A DNA stretch of 64,000 bases from Alentia gelatinosa. Its lineage: Eukaryota > Annelida > Polychaeta > Phyllodocida > Polynoidae. The notes under the pieces were generated by a model that saw only the letters and a list, made by a program, of their open reading frames with translations, did no database searches and was not told where the DNA came from. Of this stretch, positions 30,845 to 44,000 are shown piece by piece. The stretch lies in contig OX465580.1 of NCBI GenBank assembly GCA_950022655.1, forward strand, positions 3,333,122-3,397,121, written 5' to 3'. Each line of letters begins with the position of its first letter. Position 1 is the first letter of the stretch. The translations under genes were made by a program, and so were the position numbers.

Positions 30845-33604
30845 ACAAAAAGGACAAAAACAAGAAATTATTACTAATATTTTATTACAAACCACCAGGG
30901 ACGGACTTAGACCTATTTATAGAAGAAATGCAACTAGTCCTATCTATGCCAAAATATAAATATAACGAAATATGGCTCCTAGGAGATGATAATGTGAATA
31001 CCAAACTGAGGAATTCGAGTAGCAGCGAACAGCTTAGGGAATTTTGTAAGGACAATAATCTAAAAAATTATATTTCTGATACGACAAGACCTAGCAGTGG
31101 AATGCTATCACATATTGACCAACTCGGATTATGTTGTAAACCCAAAAATCGATAGCAACTTAATTAGTGATCATTTTGCTATACAAGCAACTAGAGGTAA
31201 AATTCACCAACCAAAAGTGACTTCCCACTTTTATGGTAGAAGTTATCGAAAATATAATAAAACCGATCATGACGAATCACTAAGCAAAGTAAACTGGTCA
31301 GTATTTTACAAAAGCAAGGATCCAAACTTTCAGTGGAATTACATAATAACAGCAACCGAATCATATTTAGACCTACAATGTCCTGTAAAAGAAATGAAAT
31401 TCAAAAGGGAAAAAAACCTTTGGATTACCGACTATATTATGGACTTATTCGTCGAACGTAAAGAACTAGTTTACCAACATAAACTTTATGGGACAATGCC
31501 TCTACTAGTAAAACTTAAGGCCATGAAACAAAAAATAGATCGAGAAATAAAACTAGCTAAGCGTAATTTCTGGTCCGAAAAAATACAGCAGAACTTAGAC
31601 AATCAAAAAAAATTTTGGAGGACAGTAAAGAACCTATACAACCCTGTGTGGGAAACACCTTTAACAAAATTAGTAAACGACTCCACTGGTGTATCGGTGG
31701 AAGGGGACAACTTACCAGACTTCATGAATGAGTTCTATAGTGAAGTTGGCGAGACCTCGTCTGACTGCGATACAGAGTATTCAGCATGTGAAGACCTACC
31801 AGGTGCTCATAACGATAATGAAAATATCCCCAACATAACTATCAGTGAAGTATTTAAATTGGTTAACAAAATAGATATACACAAAAGCAGTGGAGTAAAG
31901 AACATAAATAGTAAAGTTCTAAAGGATGTCTTTATGAGCATCCTTGATCAGGTCAGACATATGTTCCAGACCTCTCTAAACACAGCAATCTTTCCGGACA
32001 CTTGGTCCAAAGCAGATATTGTGCCAATCCCAAAAAGTGGAATTTCTGAAAAGGTCGGAGACTGGAGGCCAATCTCGTTATTGCCTCTTCCGGGTAAATT
32101 AATTGAAAAAATTATACATCAGAATATCTTAGATCACCTTGAAGAGAACGAATTACTTAATAAATATCAATATGGGTTTAGATCTGGCCGTAGCACTATT
32201 GACGCAATCACGAGATTGGTACAATTCTTATACAGTGAAAGAGATGATGGAAGGGTCGTCACTTGTGTATATGTCGACATGAGCAAAGCCTTCGACCGAG
32301 TAAATCACAAAATTCTCATTAATAAATTATTGAATTTAGGTATAAATAAATGTATATTAAACTGGGTTAAAGGTTATCTGTCAAATAGGGAACAGCGTGT
32401 GAGAGTCGGTAAATCTTTATCGACATACCTACCTGTCAAGAATGGAGTACCGCAAGGAAGCATACTTGGCCCCCTGTTATTTAACTGCTATATCAACGAC
32501 ATGATAACTAGAGAAGCTGCTTGTAACCATATAGCTTACGCAGACGACTTGGTTTTATATATATCAGATACTATACAAGAAAATGCTATACATAGACTGA
32601 ATACTGAAATAGAAAACGTAAATAAATGGTGTAAAAACAATAGTATGAAGGTTAACTTGAAGAAGACCAAAGTATGTATTTATGGTTCTAACAAACAACG
32701 AAAAAATCTGCAGAGACAGCTGCTTCCCAAGCTCCTGATGGATGGTAAGGAATTACCCGAATGTGAATCATATGTTTATTTAGGTATCCCTGTTGAAGAA
32801 TCGCTTAGCTGGACCAAATGTATAACTGAAACAAAAAAAAAGGTAAACTATAGGCTATTCAGGTTAGCCAAGATACGAAAATTTATCGATGAGACAACTA
32901 GGGTGAAAATTTATAAAAGCCTAATTTTACCCCTGTTTGATTACCCAGGTTATTTTATTGATTCCGCCAACAAAGTACTGCAGAATAAATTACAAAAAAA
33001 CCCAGAACAGGGGGCTGAGGATTTGTACCAGAACAACTATAGGAGAATTATCGACACTGGACTTACATAAAAGGTGCAATGGTCAACTATTAGAAAATCG
33101 TCGAACCTATATGAAGCTTTTGTATATGCGGAAATATGCCGAATCAGTACTAGTTGACGATGAACCCAAAACAAGGGCACAGCATAAGCGTACGATTAAG
33201 TTAAAAAGACCACGGACTTGTTTATTCAAACGAAGCCCTTTATATTCAGGCATGCAGAAATGGAACGAACTACCGGTTCTGTTCCAGAATTACACTTTAA
33301 ATCAATACAAAAAACACCTCAAGTCTAAGTACTATAATATGAACCAGTGATCACCTTGTCCCGGTTTGACTAAATCAGCCACAAACTGATCACGTAGCCG
33401 GATTCATCGTCAAAAAGTCACCTCACTCATATATATATCATAACAATCCATAAATCACTTTGTATAAACACCCTTGCGGGATGAAAATTGTTCACGTTGA
33501 ACTGTTAAACTCGGCCATTGTAAGCTAGCCTGAAAATCTGCTATGCAGAGGCATGCTTGATGTACCTCCTTACAGAACAATAAAAAACAAAACAAAAAAA
33601 AAAA
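30845..33604 (+). mobile_element. LINE C, 5'-truncated, inserted in gag
   Basis: This is a plus-strand LINE inside the minus-strand gag. It ends in AATAAA-like aataaaaaac and an A-rich tail (33579-33604). It is flanked by the direct repeat catt at 30841-30844 and 33605-33608; the A tail could hide one or two more bases. The gag reading frame continues on both sides when one catt is counted. The 5' end falls inside the endonuclease. Confidence 0.9.
30846..33350 (+). pseudogene. LINE C ORF2 (partial endonuclease, reverse transcriptase)
   Basis: The copy begins just before the endonuclease YKPPG motif (YRPP class), then GDDNVN, where the family norm is GDFN. The RT (31097-33070) keeps YVDMSKAFDRVNHK, GVPQGSILGPLLF and the catalytic YADD (near 32540). 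Two frameshifts lie near 31120 and 33000, the last inside a run of A. The final part, 32937-33350, is the conserved C-terminal LINE region ending in a basic SKYYN stretch. Loss of the endonuclease N-terminus makes it inactive. Confidence 0.88.
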
Positions 33605-33608
33605 CATT

Positions 33609-34227
33609 TGTTGTAAAGCTAGCCCATAGGCCCGAGTTGTCTCCTCTCTACCCTGGATCCTCTTTAGAAAAGTGGATCTGGGATTTAGAGTTACTAGCTG
33701 ACCACAATAATATGAGGCCACCTCCACTAACTCATCCCATTCCGTACCACCGGAACGGCGGAAAGCGCGAAGTGCGGCTTATCCGGGTCCATCTCGCAGC
33801 GCTCTCTTGAGGTATGGCAATGCATCGACTTTATTCCAGCCGTTACATTGTATATCCTCAAAAAATCCCGTAAACCAGTGTTCCCACTCCATTCCCTTTC
33901 CATAAGGTTTTGGAATGACAGCGTTTCTTCTGGCTGCGTTCTCTGGACGCATAATCGGAACCTTGTCGGCTCTTGCCATTGACAATTTGAAGATCCGGTC
34001 TTGCTCCCTTACTTGGTTAAAAGAGTTGAACCCTAGTTCGGCTGTAGCTTTACTAGTGGGTTCAGAACTTGGAGAACCCATTCTTGACTCGGAAGGTAGC
34101 CGGAAGCTAACCAAAGGAGTCTTCACACCCCTTGTTCCAGGTATGAATCTGTTAGGGGTCTTTTCAAGATCTTCCACCTTCCCTGGAGGGGAGTATAGAT
34201 GATCTCTTAAATACTCCAGCCAGCTTG
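33609..34227 (-). pseudogene. gag: gag, middle part
   Basis: The minus-strand frames 34227-33779 and 33727-33609 carry Gag capsid-like sequence (WEHWFTGFFEDIQCNGW, the typical W..WF......NGW signature of gypsy-type Gag, then LPYLKRALRDGPG). A frameshift near 33750 separates the two pieces. The segment lies between the two nested LINEs. It joins by frame to 30844 on the downstream side. Confidence 0.75.
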
Positions 34228-35477
34228 TCCCTTACTTTTTCTCCTTTATATTAACGATCTAAGTAATTTGCTAACTAATACACAGACTAACCTATACGCT
34301 GACGACACTGTCATTTTTGCCACGAATCAAAACCCAATCATTGCACAGAACAGTATTCAAACTGATTTAAATAAACTCGGAATGTGGGCAAATGAAAATC
34401 AGTTAACTATTAACGTAAAAAAAACTAAATCTATGCTTTTTACACCAAAAAAGAAACACACAAACAGACCTCACAAACTACAACTAAACAGTATTGATAT
34501 TGACTATGTGAAACATTTTAATTATTTAGGAATAATATTGGATGAAAGGTTAACGTATGAACCTCATAAAAAAGAAGTTATACGAAAGTTTGCTCATAAG
34601 ATCTACTTAATGGCAAAAATCAGAACATACTTGACTAAATTACAATCAATTCTTCTTTATAAAACAAAGGTATTGCCATATGCCGAGTATGGCAATATTC
34701 TTTTTCACGATTCAAATCAACACTCCCTGGCAAAAATCCAAATATTACAAAATCGTGCACTACGGATTGCTCTAAAAAGTCCACCGCGAATGAGTACTAT
34801 GTTATTACATAAAGAAGCCAAGATTAATTTTCTATCTGAAAGACGAGATTCAGCCCTTAGAAAATGTGCCTATCTGAGAAGTAGAGATGAGAACTATATT
34901 ACAATTCCTCTCAGAAACACTAGACTACATGATGCCCCGGTTTTGTTAGCAGAACAAGTGATGCGCAATGGCTATAAAAGAAGTATACTGTATAAAACTG
35001 CCCAACATTGGAACAAAATGCCAGTAGAATATCGAAACATCAATACTTATCCCAAATTTAAATACAATGAAAAAACTTTCCTCAAAAATAGCCGTCTACA
35101 CTATCGCTAAATAAAAATATTCGTTAAAAGTCCCTTGATTCAAACCCAACCTGGTATGTTATGTCACTCTCAATTGTCTTATATTTATAAATTTACTTAT
35201 GTATTTGTTTAACCGTTACTAACTGTTATTTTTTTAAACTGATATGGACTTATGTCTCAATTATCATGGATTACTATGAAATGAACATTATAAAATGACT
35301 ATGAAAATGAACTGTACATGAAAGCTGAGATGTTGTACTAGTGGATTGTACTGTATATTTCCTTTTTATATCCCATATAATGTATTGGACTTACAAATGC
35401 TGGTTATAGATTGTAAACAGGCAGTTACTGCCTAATCGTACCCAGGGTAAATAAAGCGACTTAAAAAAAAAAAAAAA
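34228..35477 (+). mobile_element. LINE D, heavily 5'-truncated, inserted in gag
   Basis: The left boundary is placed where Gag coding stops and the RT motif LLFLLYINDL begins, near 34228-34233. The right end is aataaagcg followed by 15 A at 35463-35477. No clear target-site duplication was found, so the insertion may have deleted some target. It shares domain style with LINE B but is a different copy. Confidence 0.85.
34233..35110 (+). pseudogene. LINE D reverse transcriptase, C-terminal part
   Basis: The frame starts inside RT between motifs B and C, with the catalytic YADD intact near 34297-34308. It continues unbroken through the thumb (YLGIILDERL, about 34525) and the conserved LINE C-terminus (HWNKMPVEYR near 35005-35035) to the TAA at 35110. 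The ORF is open to the end, but everything before motif C is missing, so it is a dead-on-arrival copy. Confidence 0.88.
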
Positions 35478-36081
35478 TAGGCATCCTTCGGGATGATTCT
35501 GTCTCTGCTAGTCGAGCCTGGTCCTTCATGTGGTGTACATGTTGGTCCAATTGCTCGATCCTTTCTAGAGTCTCAATCTCGCGAACAGAAGGTTCTTCCA
35601 AGTTATGGTGCCGTTTGGCTACCTCCTCGGCGATCTCTCGATTGCAAGCTTCTAGCTCCCGACATATATCTCGTGCCTCTCTTTTCCGATCAAACTTGGC
35701 TAAGAATTCTGGTCCAAGAAAGCCTTCAGGAACCTCATCGCAAGGTGCCTGAAAGGTATCTTCCGTTCCATTCCGGGGAGTACTAGACTCTCCAGGACTA
35801 TCTGTCTGAGACCCAATTTTACTGAGTCCCTCCAGATCCCTCGCGGGGCCATGTCGGCTGCCGGCTGCCGGACTGAAATTCTTCAGGACCGGCGAACTCA
35901 AGTTCTGAGCGGCGGTTCTCTTCCGAGATTTCTCCTTACCGGACTTCTGGGTATCACCCCCTCCCTCCGGTTTTGGCGACTTTCCGTCATTCCGGGCCGG
36001 AAGAGTTGGTTGAGAAGTTACCTCCCCATCCTCACTCTCCTGTTCAGCCTGGGATCTGGTTTTTATTCCAGATCCGTGCAT
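35478..36081 (-). pseudogene. gag: gag, 5' part
   Basis: This opens 55 bases inside the 5' LTR, after the primer site. The first 120 residues are Lys/Ser/Pro-rich. The rest is charged and helical (EAREICRELEACNREI-like coiled coil, about residues 135-195). It ends abruptly at the LINE D poly(A). The first ATG of the frame (MHGSG at 36081) is the likely Gag start. Confidence 0.7.
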
Positions 36082-36114
36082 TTACCGAGAATCCCGGGTT
36101 GTGCAAGCAACCTA

Positions 36115-36134
36115 GGATCCTGGTCATGGCACCA
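36115..36134 (-). other. Primer-binding site, tRNA-His-like
   Basis: One base inside the 5' LTR the minus strand reads tggtgccatgaccaggat. It begins TGG, as required to pair with a tRNA CCA end. From memory of animal tRNA-His 3' ends it differs at only about one or two positions. This is inference; other tRNAs were not excluded. Confidence 0.55.
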
Positions 36135-36135
36135 A

Positions 36136-36649
36136 TGTGGTGGTCGCCACCTGTCTAGCAGGTTGGATGACCCCAATCCAGTTGCTAGTTCCAGGCAGGA
36201 TCCCACCCTACGCACTCTACATAGGTTGGTTCGGTTTTCGGTTTGTTTGCACAGACCTAGTCACACATAACACAACAACGTCTTTCAATGAACAGAGATG
36301 TTTATTACTCACTACTTCCCGGAAAGATCTAAGTACAGTACCCTAGCACATGGGTGCTAGGTAGGGCTAGAGAGGCTAATCTGGAAGACTCGCCTAACCA
36401 CCAGGAAGGTTACAAGAACCCGCCTTCAAAGTGAGGGCTCAAGGGTCTGTTCCTTAGAAGAGACACGCGAGGACAGCCTGTCGACCTACTATGAACGCTG
36501 AGTATATATACCCAGCGTTACGTAATCCCGGTCTCCGCCGCGCCACTCTCGTGTGCGGCGTTGCCCAGAATCACTACACAGTAAGGATCGGCACGTCGCG
36601 CCACCTTCCGTGAAACCTACGAACACTGCTGGATTCCCACCCCACTACA
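36136..36649 (-). repeat. 5' LTR of the 15.6-kb element
   Basis: 514 bp with TG...CA ends on the minus strand. It is flanked outside by attg (36650-36653), matching attg at 21073-21076. A TATA-like element near 36505-36520 lies between aacgctg/cagcgtt arms. It has a 16-base deletion at about 36328 relative to the other two copies. Confidence 0.92.
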
Positions 36650-36653
36650 ATTG

Positions 36654-38000
36654 GATAAACTGAAATAAACGTTAAATTTACTCATTTAGAATTAGAATGA
36701 ATCACAAGAAACCAGTTTTCACTGATAATTGAGGATATCTAAAAATCACCAGGTGACACCACTATGATATGTAGGACATGCCTTTTAGTATACATCTAAC
36801 GTTGAAAAGTTATAAAAAATATGTAATGATATTAGTTTTTATATGCATATATAAAACAAGAAAATCATAATACTGTGATGTTATATATATTTACCACATA
36901 GTAATACAACAATTGATGCAATCAATACAACATAGATACTGACCCAATTAGTTCAAATTTGGCGCATCTATTACACTCAGGTGAATTTTTGTTCTTAGTA
37001 CATCATAACTAACTTGACATTGAAACAGCCTAAATATTCAATAGATATATATGGAAAGTTAATGGATTGTGTATTTTCGTAGATGTGTAATCGCACATTG
37101 CACTATGAACAGTTGTATAATCCTGCTACCAGTCTTGTCCAGGTACCATAGGATACTCAAAGCATTGATATATCAGGAAGCTTAGTGATTACTATACAGA
37201 GAAAACAAATGGTCACTTAAAGAGACATGAAAACAAACAACTTCAACTGATCATAACTGAAATTATTACAAATGCCTTTAGTTTGGTCACATATATTAAT
37301 ACAATAGTCATAATGCGGACACAGAATCCCATCCGTCTGTCCTTCAATCCGTCAGTTCAGATGTGATATCCCAGTCAAGTATTTAGGACAAAGAAACACA
37401 ATATATCTTCTCACTCCGTATCAAGACATCAATACAATACAAATGATGTCCCCATTACAAAGCCAAAGATATTAGTATGATAAATCAACTTATGTATATA
37501 TTAGACACATGAAAACAAAGAACTCCCAATGATCATAACGGAAAGTATTACAAATATTAGTATTAGACATAACAATATCTACAAAAATATCCAGGGTTTC
37601 CAAAGGACATAGTATTTAGTATATTACCCTACAAACCATCGGCAAATGCGTATTTGGTACACACATGAAAGTAAATAGTCGATAGAAGGCACCTCTAAGA
37701 AACAAAGGATAGTTTTGAAGATTTGACCTGACAACTTGACCTCTCACACAATGTGAGCGTTTTTCTTTCCTTTCAGACATTGCTATCCAAGTTATAGAGA
37801 CAACAACCTTCAGAAAAAAAAGCACACATGATATACTTTCAGGACCTTATTTGTTCCGATTTGTATTAAGGGTTATGCCGTCGCAACTGCCAGGGTCATA
37901 CTACGGCTAAATTAAATTTATAAGAAACACATATTATATTCTAATATCCTTTGAAGGATATCCCAATGGGCAAAGACTCCCATAATCTTTAGAAATAAGA
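36654..38000. other. AT-rich intergenic/3' flank of the VLIG gene
   Basis: No gene is seen. One degenerate direct repeat of about 53 bases occurs twice, at 37220-37272 and 37502-37554 (sharing acatgaaaacaaa, tgatcataac and tattacaaat). No strong AATAAA was noticed within 100 bases downstream of the VLIG stop on the minus strand. Confidence 0.45.
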
Positions 38001-38003
38001 AAA

Positions 38004-41000
38004 TTATCGGAATACATGTAGACTGTTAACTGCCTGTTCCTGTGTAATGGCTCTCCAGGCCTCAGGTATATCTGGCTTTTCTGTTTTATAATGGTCTGCT
38101 AGCTCATTGTCATATGTTGCCATGAACCACTTCCAGTAGTTTGAGGACTCTGAATCACACACAGGTGCAATATCCCAGAATGGTAAGTAGGTGTTGTAGT
38201 CCCTATAAAGATGGGACGGCTGTCTATATATTGGAGCTCGGCATTTCCCAGAGTCTCTGCATTGATATTGAGAGTCACTGCATTTGAACCTTTCATCTTT
38301 TGACATCACAGCTGAATTGCATGTTCGGAGTGCAAGCTTTCCATCACCCGAATTACTTTTCGCCTGCCTTATTCCTGCAACTCCTTGGACCCTGTGTTGA
38401 ATGCAATGATGACTATCGTATGTAGATGCATGGTTTGTTACTGCTTTCTGACAGGGCTCATGGCAAAAAGGACATTGAGCCTCACAACCCCACAGCTTCT
38501 CCATGCTTTCACTGTAAGGTGTTTTCCTTCCCCACTTTATATTTTCAGCAGTTTCAGTAGCAAAAGACTGAAATACCCTTTCTTCTAATCTCAGCAGTCC
38601 TTTGATCAGAAATCTTTGAAGTTTCTCAAAGTCATAATCATTTTGTTTCATGACATGCTCCAAATCAGCTTCCCTGATTGGCAACTTGTTCAATCTGATA
38701 CATAACTCTTTAATCCACACTCTGAGGGATGTGTGCTGTTGAGTCAAAACGTGTTCTGTTGTTGCTTTGATAGCTCGTTGAATGTATTGTGCGAGTTCCT
38801 GAATATGTTCGTTTGCACACTTTGCGTAAAAAGTCTGGCCATGCTCAATGGAAAAGAACTTCTCATCTATGAAATTGGTAATCCATTGATGACTGAAATC
38901 CTTAGCATTTGAGATAAATGACAGGTACCTCCTGAAATCAGCTTTTAAAGCTAGGTCTGTCAAAATTGCACAACTTAGACAGGACTTTTTGCAACCAAAG
39001 TGCATGACAACATGATTTACAACATCACTAACCAATTTGCTCTTCACCATTTGCTTTACAAGACCTTCCAGATGATCCATTAGAAGGTCAGCAGCATTCA
39101 GCACAATGGTACTTTGATCTACAGTATTCTTGAAGATCTGCCATTTTTCATTCCTATATGTGTCTAATTTCTTTGTGGCACCATGACTTTCTTCATAGTC
39201 TTCTTGCATCCTCTGGAAATAGTTGACAGCATATCGACATACATGAACAGCGACCTTCACCATCAAGTTTGGTAGCAATGTGAAGCCGTGCCTCTCTGCC
39301 TGACGGTTATGGTTTTCTATACCATTTACAACAAGCATGATCACAGAACTTGCATATACTTCATGAAATTGTTTATCCACAGTCTGCAAATTACATAGGT
39401 AGGTGCTCACTCTATTCAGTATGGCATTTACAGCTTTTAGAGCTGAATATCTGTGTTTCTGTAAGCATGAAGTAAAATGTGACTCATTGATATCTTCTAA
39501 TTTGATACTTCCCTCGAGCTTGCCAATTGCAGGATGTTTAGATAGGGGATGTTCATTCAATTCCTGCAATAATACATGAAAATTCAATTTAAGATGTTTA
39601 AAGAGTCTTCTTTCAACTTCCAGATCAATTCGGACTGGTTCATCTGTGAACTTTGTTCCAAGTTCATTTTGAAATTTCCTCCAGAACTCACTGAAGTTGG
39701 ACTTTAATGTATTTTGGTGTGCTATTTCTCCCTTCATTTTTTCAGCAAGAGCCTCAGACCTTTCCATGATATCCATTGCATACATCTGTTGATTTTCTCT
39801 GTGGAAGTAGTCAATTCGAATATTCTCCTTTATTGTGAACAATTTTTTCTTGGTTTTTACTAAAATAGACTGAATGTCACTCTCTAGGGTCATGATTTTC
39901 TCTGTTCTCCATTCTGTTAAAATGACTTTCAGTCCCTGGTTTTCAAAAAACAACTTAAGATGAGATTGGGCGTCATTGCTCCTTGCACACCCCACCCTTT
40001 CGAGATCATGCTCTAGTTCTACTAGACACTCTTCTAACTCCTCACACATCCAGCAGAATTCCAGTTTAAAAGTTGCTGTCTCAGTTAGCCAGTTAGTCAT
40101 TTCTTTTTCCATATTCCAAATACATTCTTGATAGATGCGTTCCAAATCTTTGTATGCCTTGGCTGTTTCACTGTTCCTATGATTAAACACAAAGCTTTCT
40201 GAGAGCATCCCTTTCCACAGAATTTGAACACAGAGTATGAAATCTGAAAGTCTTGAAAGGTTTTGTTCCCTGTGGATTAGATCATGTAAAAGGCACTGCT
40301 TCACTTCTTGGACTGCTTCTGTGTAGTCAGGACTTGTTACAGCCATGGGAGGATTGCCATAACATATGTCTGGGATATAGTATACATCTTCATTCCCAAA
40401 CCTTATAACTTGTTTGAAGCTTTTAATATTAGCAATATTTTCAGCACAACTTGCCACTGAAGTCATTTTATCAAGGCTATCTTTTAGTGTCTGACAACCA
40501 TGGTACATTCTTTCTCTAGCATTCGTCGCTGACACATTTTGGTGAATAAACAGACAGCTGTGATGTAGGTTTACCAATTTCATTCGCAAGAAGGCATGAA
40601 CTGCAATTTGCAAAACGTCTGAAATCTCAGCCATATTCTCTCCCTTGACATTCATGATGGTGACATCCCCTAATCCAATCACAAAGGTGGCTAGCTGGTT
40701 ATCATGACTGCGATTCAATTCTGCAAGTTCTGGTGCACGGAGCCCTTCTGTATCAACCACCAAAACATAATCATAAGGCAGTGTAGCCATCTTCTTATCT
40801 ACTTGAATCAACTGCATGAATACCCCACGAGTGCATCTGCCTGCACTGACAACAAATTGCAGGCCAAACATGGTATTCAGCAAAGTCGATTTGCCTGAAC
40901 TTTGTATACCAAGGACAGATATGACAAACATCCTTTTGTCTCCTACCAGTGATATCAGGTTTGACATTACAGCTTCGAACCAGGTCAGTGGGACATTTGA

Positions 41001-44000
41001 TGCATCACCATCCATAATTTCCATTGGATGCCCTTTTAGTAACAGCTTTGCAGCTATTTCTGGTAGCTGTTTGACATTGATATCAGTTTCATCCTGCAAT
41101 ATATTCCCACTTTCTATTGCTGCTTCATATATCTGTACAAGTTCACGCAGTAAGTGTTCTACTCCTAAAGATGAGTCAATCAACTTCTGCTCAGCAAGTT
41201 CAATTTTCTCTTTTAATACCTCAGTATTCTTGAGGGAATCGTGAGCATCTTCTTTGACTGCATTAAACTCAGCAATTTGTGTACGATATTCTCTATGAAG
41301 GCCAGGCAGGCTCTCTCGGCTTAATTGATCGAGATGAATTTTCAGCCACTGCAAATACAGTGTAATAACTGGTGAATCTATGGTTTCCAAAAGATATCTT
41401 CTGAAAGACTTGATCAGCTTACTAAGGTTGTTGCATTTCTGTAACTGTTCTTTTCTCAAACGACTCATACTTTGTTCAATAACTGCAACATCATGCATGT
41501 GACTGATCTTGATTTCTTTTGCTCCTAATTGCTGTTTTTCATTCTGTAGCTTACTCCATTGTTGCCAATAATTTCCTTGCAATGGCAGCATTTCTGTCTT
41601 GCAAACATTGCTAGACTTGTCTTCCATGCAAGAAATCACATTTTGTGCTAACTTCTTTCCAGTCTGACAGTAGATATCATCTTCATCAATGTCTATCCCC
41701 ATTTCTTTAGCCAATTCACTTGCCTCCTCTATAGACATTTTATGTTTATCTGTGAGACATTTCCGGATCACTTTCCGTAGGTCCTCTTTAATGGTATCTA
41801 CTGCTTTTACCTTACCGCTTTGGAAACATGATACCAGCTTTGTTTTAATTTGATCAGATTTTGCAAGATGGCTGACATATTTCCTCACTTCATCTAACAA
41901 GATTTCATGGTTTCCTGAATATGCCTCCTGCCTTGACAGGAGTAACACTACTATAGTAGAACTGTCATAAATATGTTTTATTGTGTTCAGTACATCGGGA
42001 CACTGTAAGTCCTTTGTCTTTATGCTGCACACACATACATTGGATATTTTACATAGGATCTTTGTTTGCTGGACATGTTTGCATGCATCACCTCGCAAGT
42101 TCAGGAACATTATGCCTTCTTCAAATATGTCTAAAGGTTTTCCTGCTGGAAGATACCATGTTGCCTCAACAAGACCATTTGCACAACAAACTTCTGTATT
42201 TCCTAATGGGCACTCTCTGTTCCAGAATGTGTTGTGGACCTGGTTGGAAATCACATTATTCAATAAAATTGATTTGGAACTGGGGGGCTTCCCTAATCTT
42301 ATAAATGAGACAATTTTCATTTTCTGGTTCACCACAGATGTTTCACGCATGGTGTTATCTTTGTTTTTCCACTCCACAATGATACTGCGCAAAGCCCAGA
42401 GAGAGTATGTGAGAGAATCTGATGCCAAATGAGGATGGATGAATGGAACTGCCAAACGGCATAAGAACATTTTCTCTAAAAGTATTTGCTTTAGAAATAG
42501 GTTGCAGCAGGCATATATTGTGATGAAAACATCAATAGGGTTGAGTTTGTCTATGTTCTCAGCTCCATTGGAGCTCATACAATTAAAAAAGTCCTCAATT
42601 GAATAATTAAATTCTTCATCAGATGAAGCATCCTCATTTCTTCCTTGATGTTCTGATGTTGCAGTGCAGAGATACTTATCTCTGGCATTGTAATCTAACA
42701 TAATTAGCTTTTGTAGGATCACCCATGCAACATTTGACGGATCAATTTTCTCTTCTTTGCATATTTTTCTTACAGTCGTGATATCTTGAAGAGAAATCTT
42801 GGATGGGTAATATTCAGTAAGTTTTAAGAGATTTAGACATTTGTAAGCGCATGTATCTGTCTCACAAACAGATATGTTCTGACTGTGATATTGCATTTGT
42901 GGAATGGTCTCTAGATCATGTATTTCAATGGCTTTTGGGTGTAAATATTGTAGATTTCCAGAGTGAACCTTCCTTAATATGACTTCAAGATCCTTCCAAT
43001 TGTAGGGAGTGGAAGATGTGAACCGTTCAAGAACCTTGTACAAATCAGGTACTAACAAATCTTGGATCTCCATCAATATTTCATCAAATTCCTGCTCTTT
43101 TTTCATTGTATGTAGATTTTGAGTTAGTGATTCAATGAGACAACAAATCAGATATGACTGCAGTCTCAGTATATCAACCTCTTCGTGCGATTGATAATTC
43201 CTCCAAAGTTGAGTACATTTTCGAGTAAATTTTGTCAGACATTGCTTTGTCAGATTTCTAAGAAATATCCGCTTGGATACATCATATCCAAGCTCACGAA
43301 GAGCAGTTAGAAGGAAAAATAGTTCATACCTTTTGTCTGAATCTTTTAAATGAGTTCTCAGGGAATTAACTATAGATGTAACATCCACAATGGCTTTGAA
43401 ATCAATTTCATCAAAATATTCTTCAGCTGTCTTTAGTTTGCCGTACTTAGATTCCATCAGAGGTATAAGAGTTTCTTCCAGTACATTTATAAGGTCGGGT
43501 ATATTTTGTATACTGTCATAGGTCATCAGCTCTGAGTTGTATTCATCTGAATCCTCATTGTCACTTATCCACAGAAGTATTTCACTTTTGATTGGAATAT
43601 CATATTTTTCTACAGGTTTCATGAGTTTGCGAAACAAATACTGTATATGTGTCAGCTGAGATTGTGTATATCTGTCTTTTCTTTGGATAAACGATGCAAA
43701 GAATGCGGAGAGTGATTTGTCTTTCTCCAAAACTTCAACCCAGTGTTTGACATTTCTTGTTGTTAAGCAATAGTGTTCCACTGCGTTCAATAGCTTCTGC
43801 AAGTAATCCAACTCCACATCCAAATCTGACTCCAAATCACTATCGGCGCCCCACTCATGTACTCTAAGTTCAATAGTTTCATACATGGACTTAATAGCCT
43901 CCAAGTATTTCTCAGTTTCTAAGGCGGTGTCCATTTTGATGGAATTCATGAAACACCAAGTACGCTGGAGAGCCTCTGCTAGTTTCATGGCATGTTTAAA

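Larger units (their letters stand above)
21077..36649 (-). mobile_element. 15.6-kb Ty3/gypsy LTR element with nested LINEs and rearranged pol
   Basis: It is bounded by two LTRs in the same (minus) orientation, at 36136-36649 (5') and 21077-21602 (3'), and by the direct repeat attg at 21073-21076 and 36650-36653. The minus-strand order is 5' LTR, primer site, gag (split by two LINEs), protease-pol, pol tail, a second partial pol, an unrecognised ORF, a purine-rich tract, 3' LTR. Without the two LINEs (2.8 and 1.25 kb) it is still about 11.5 kb because about 2 kb of pol is present twice. The two LTRs differ by point changes and small indels, so the insertion is not recent. Confidence 0.9.

Noticed and set aside
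41981..42432. Plus-strand open frames inside the VLIG exon
   Set aside because: They are antisense to a strongly supported GTPase exon and show no domain of their own.
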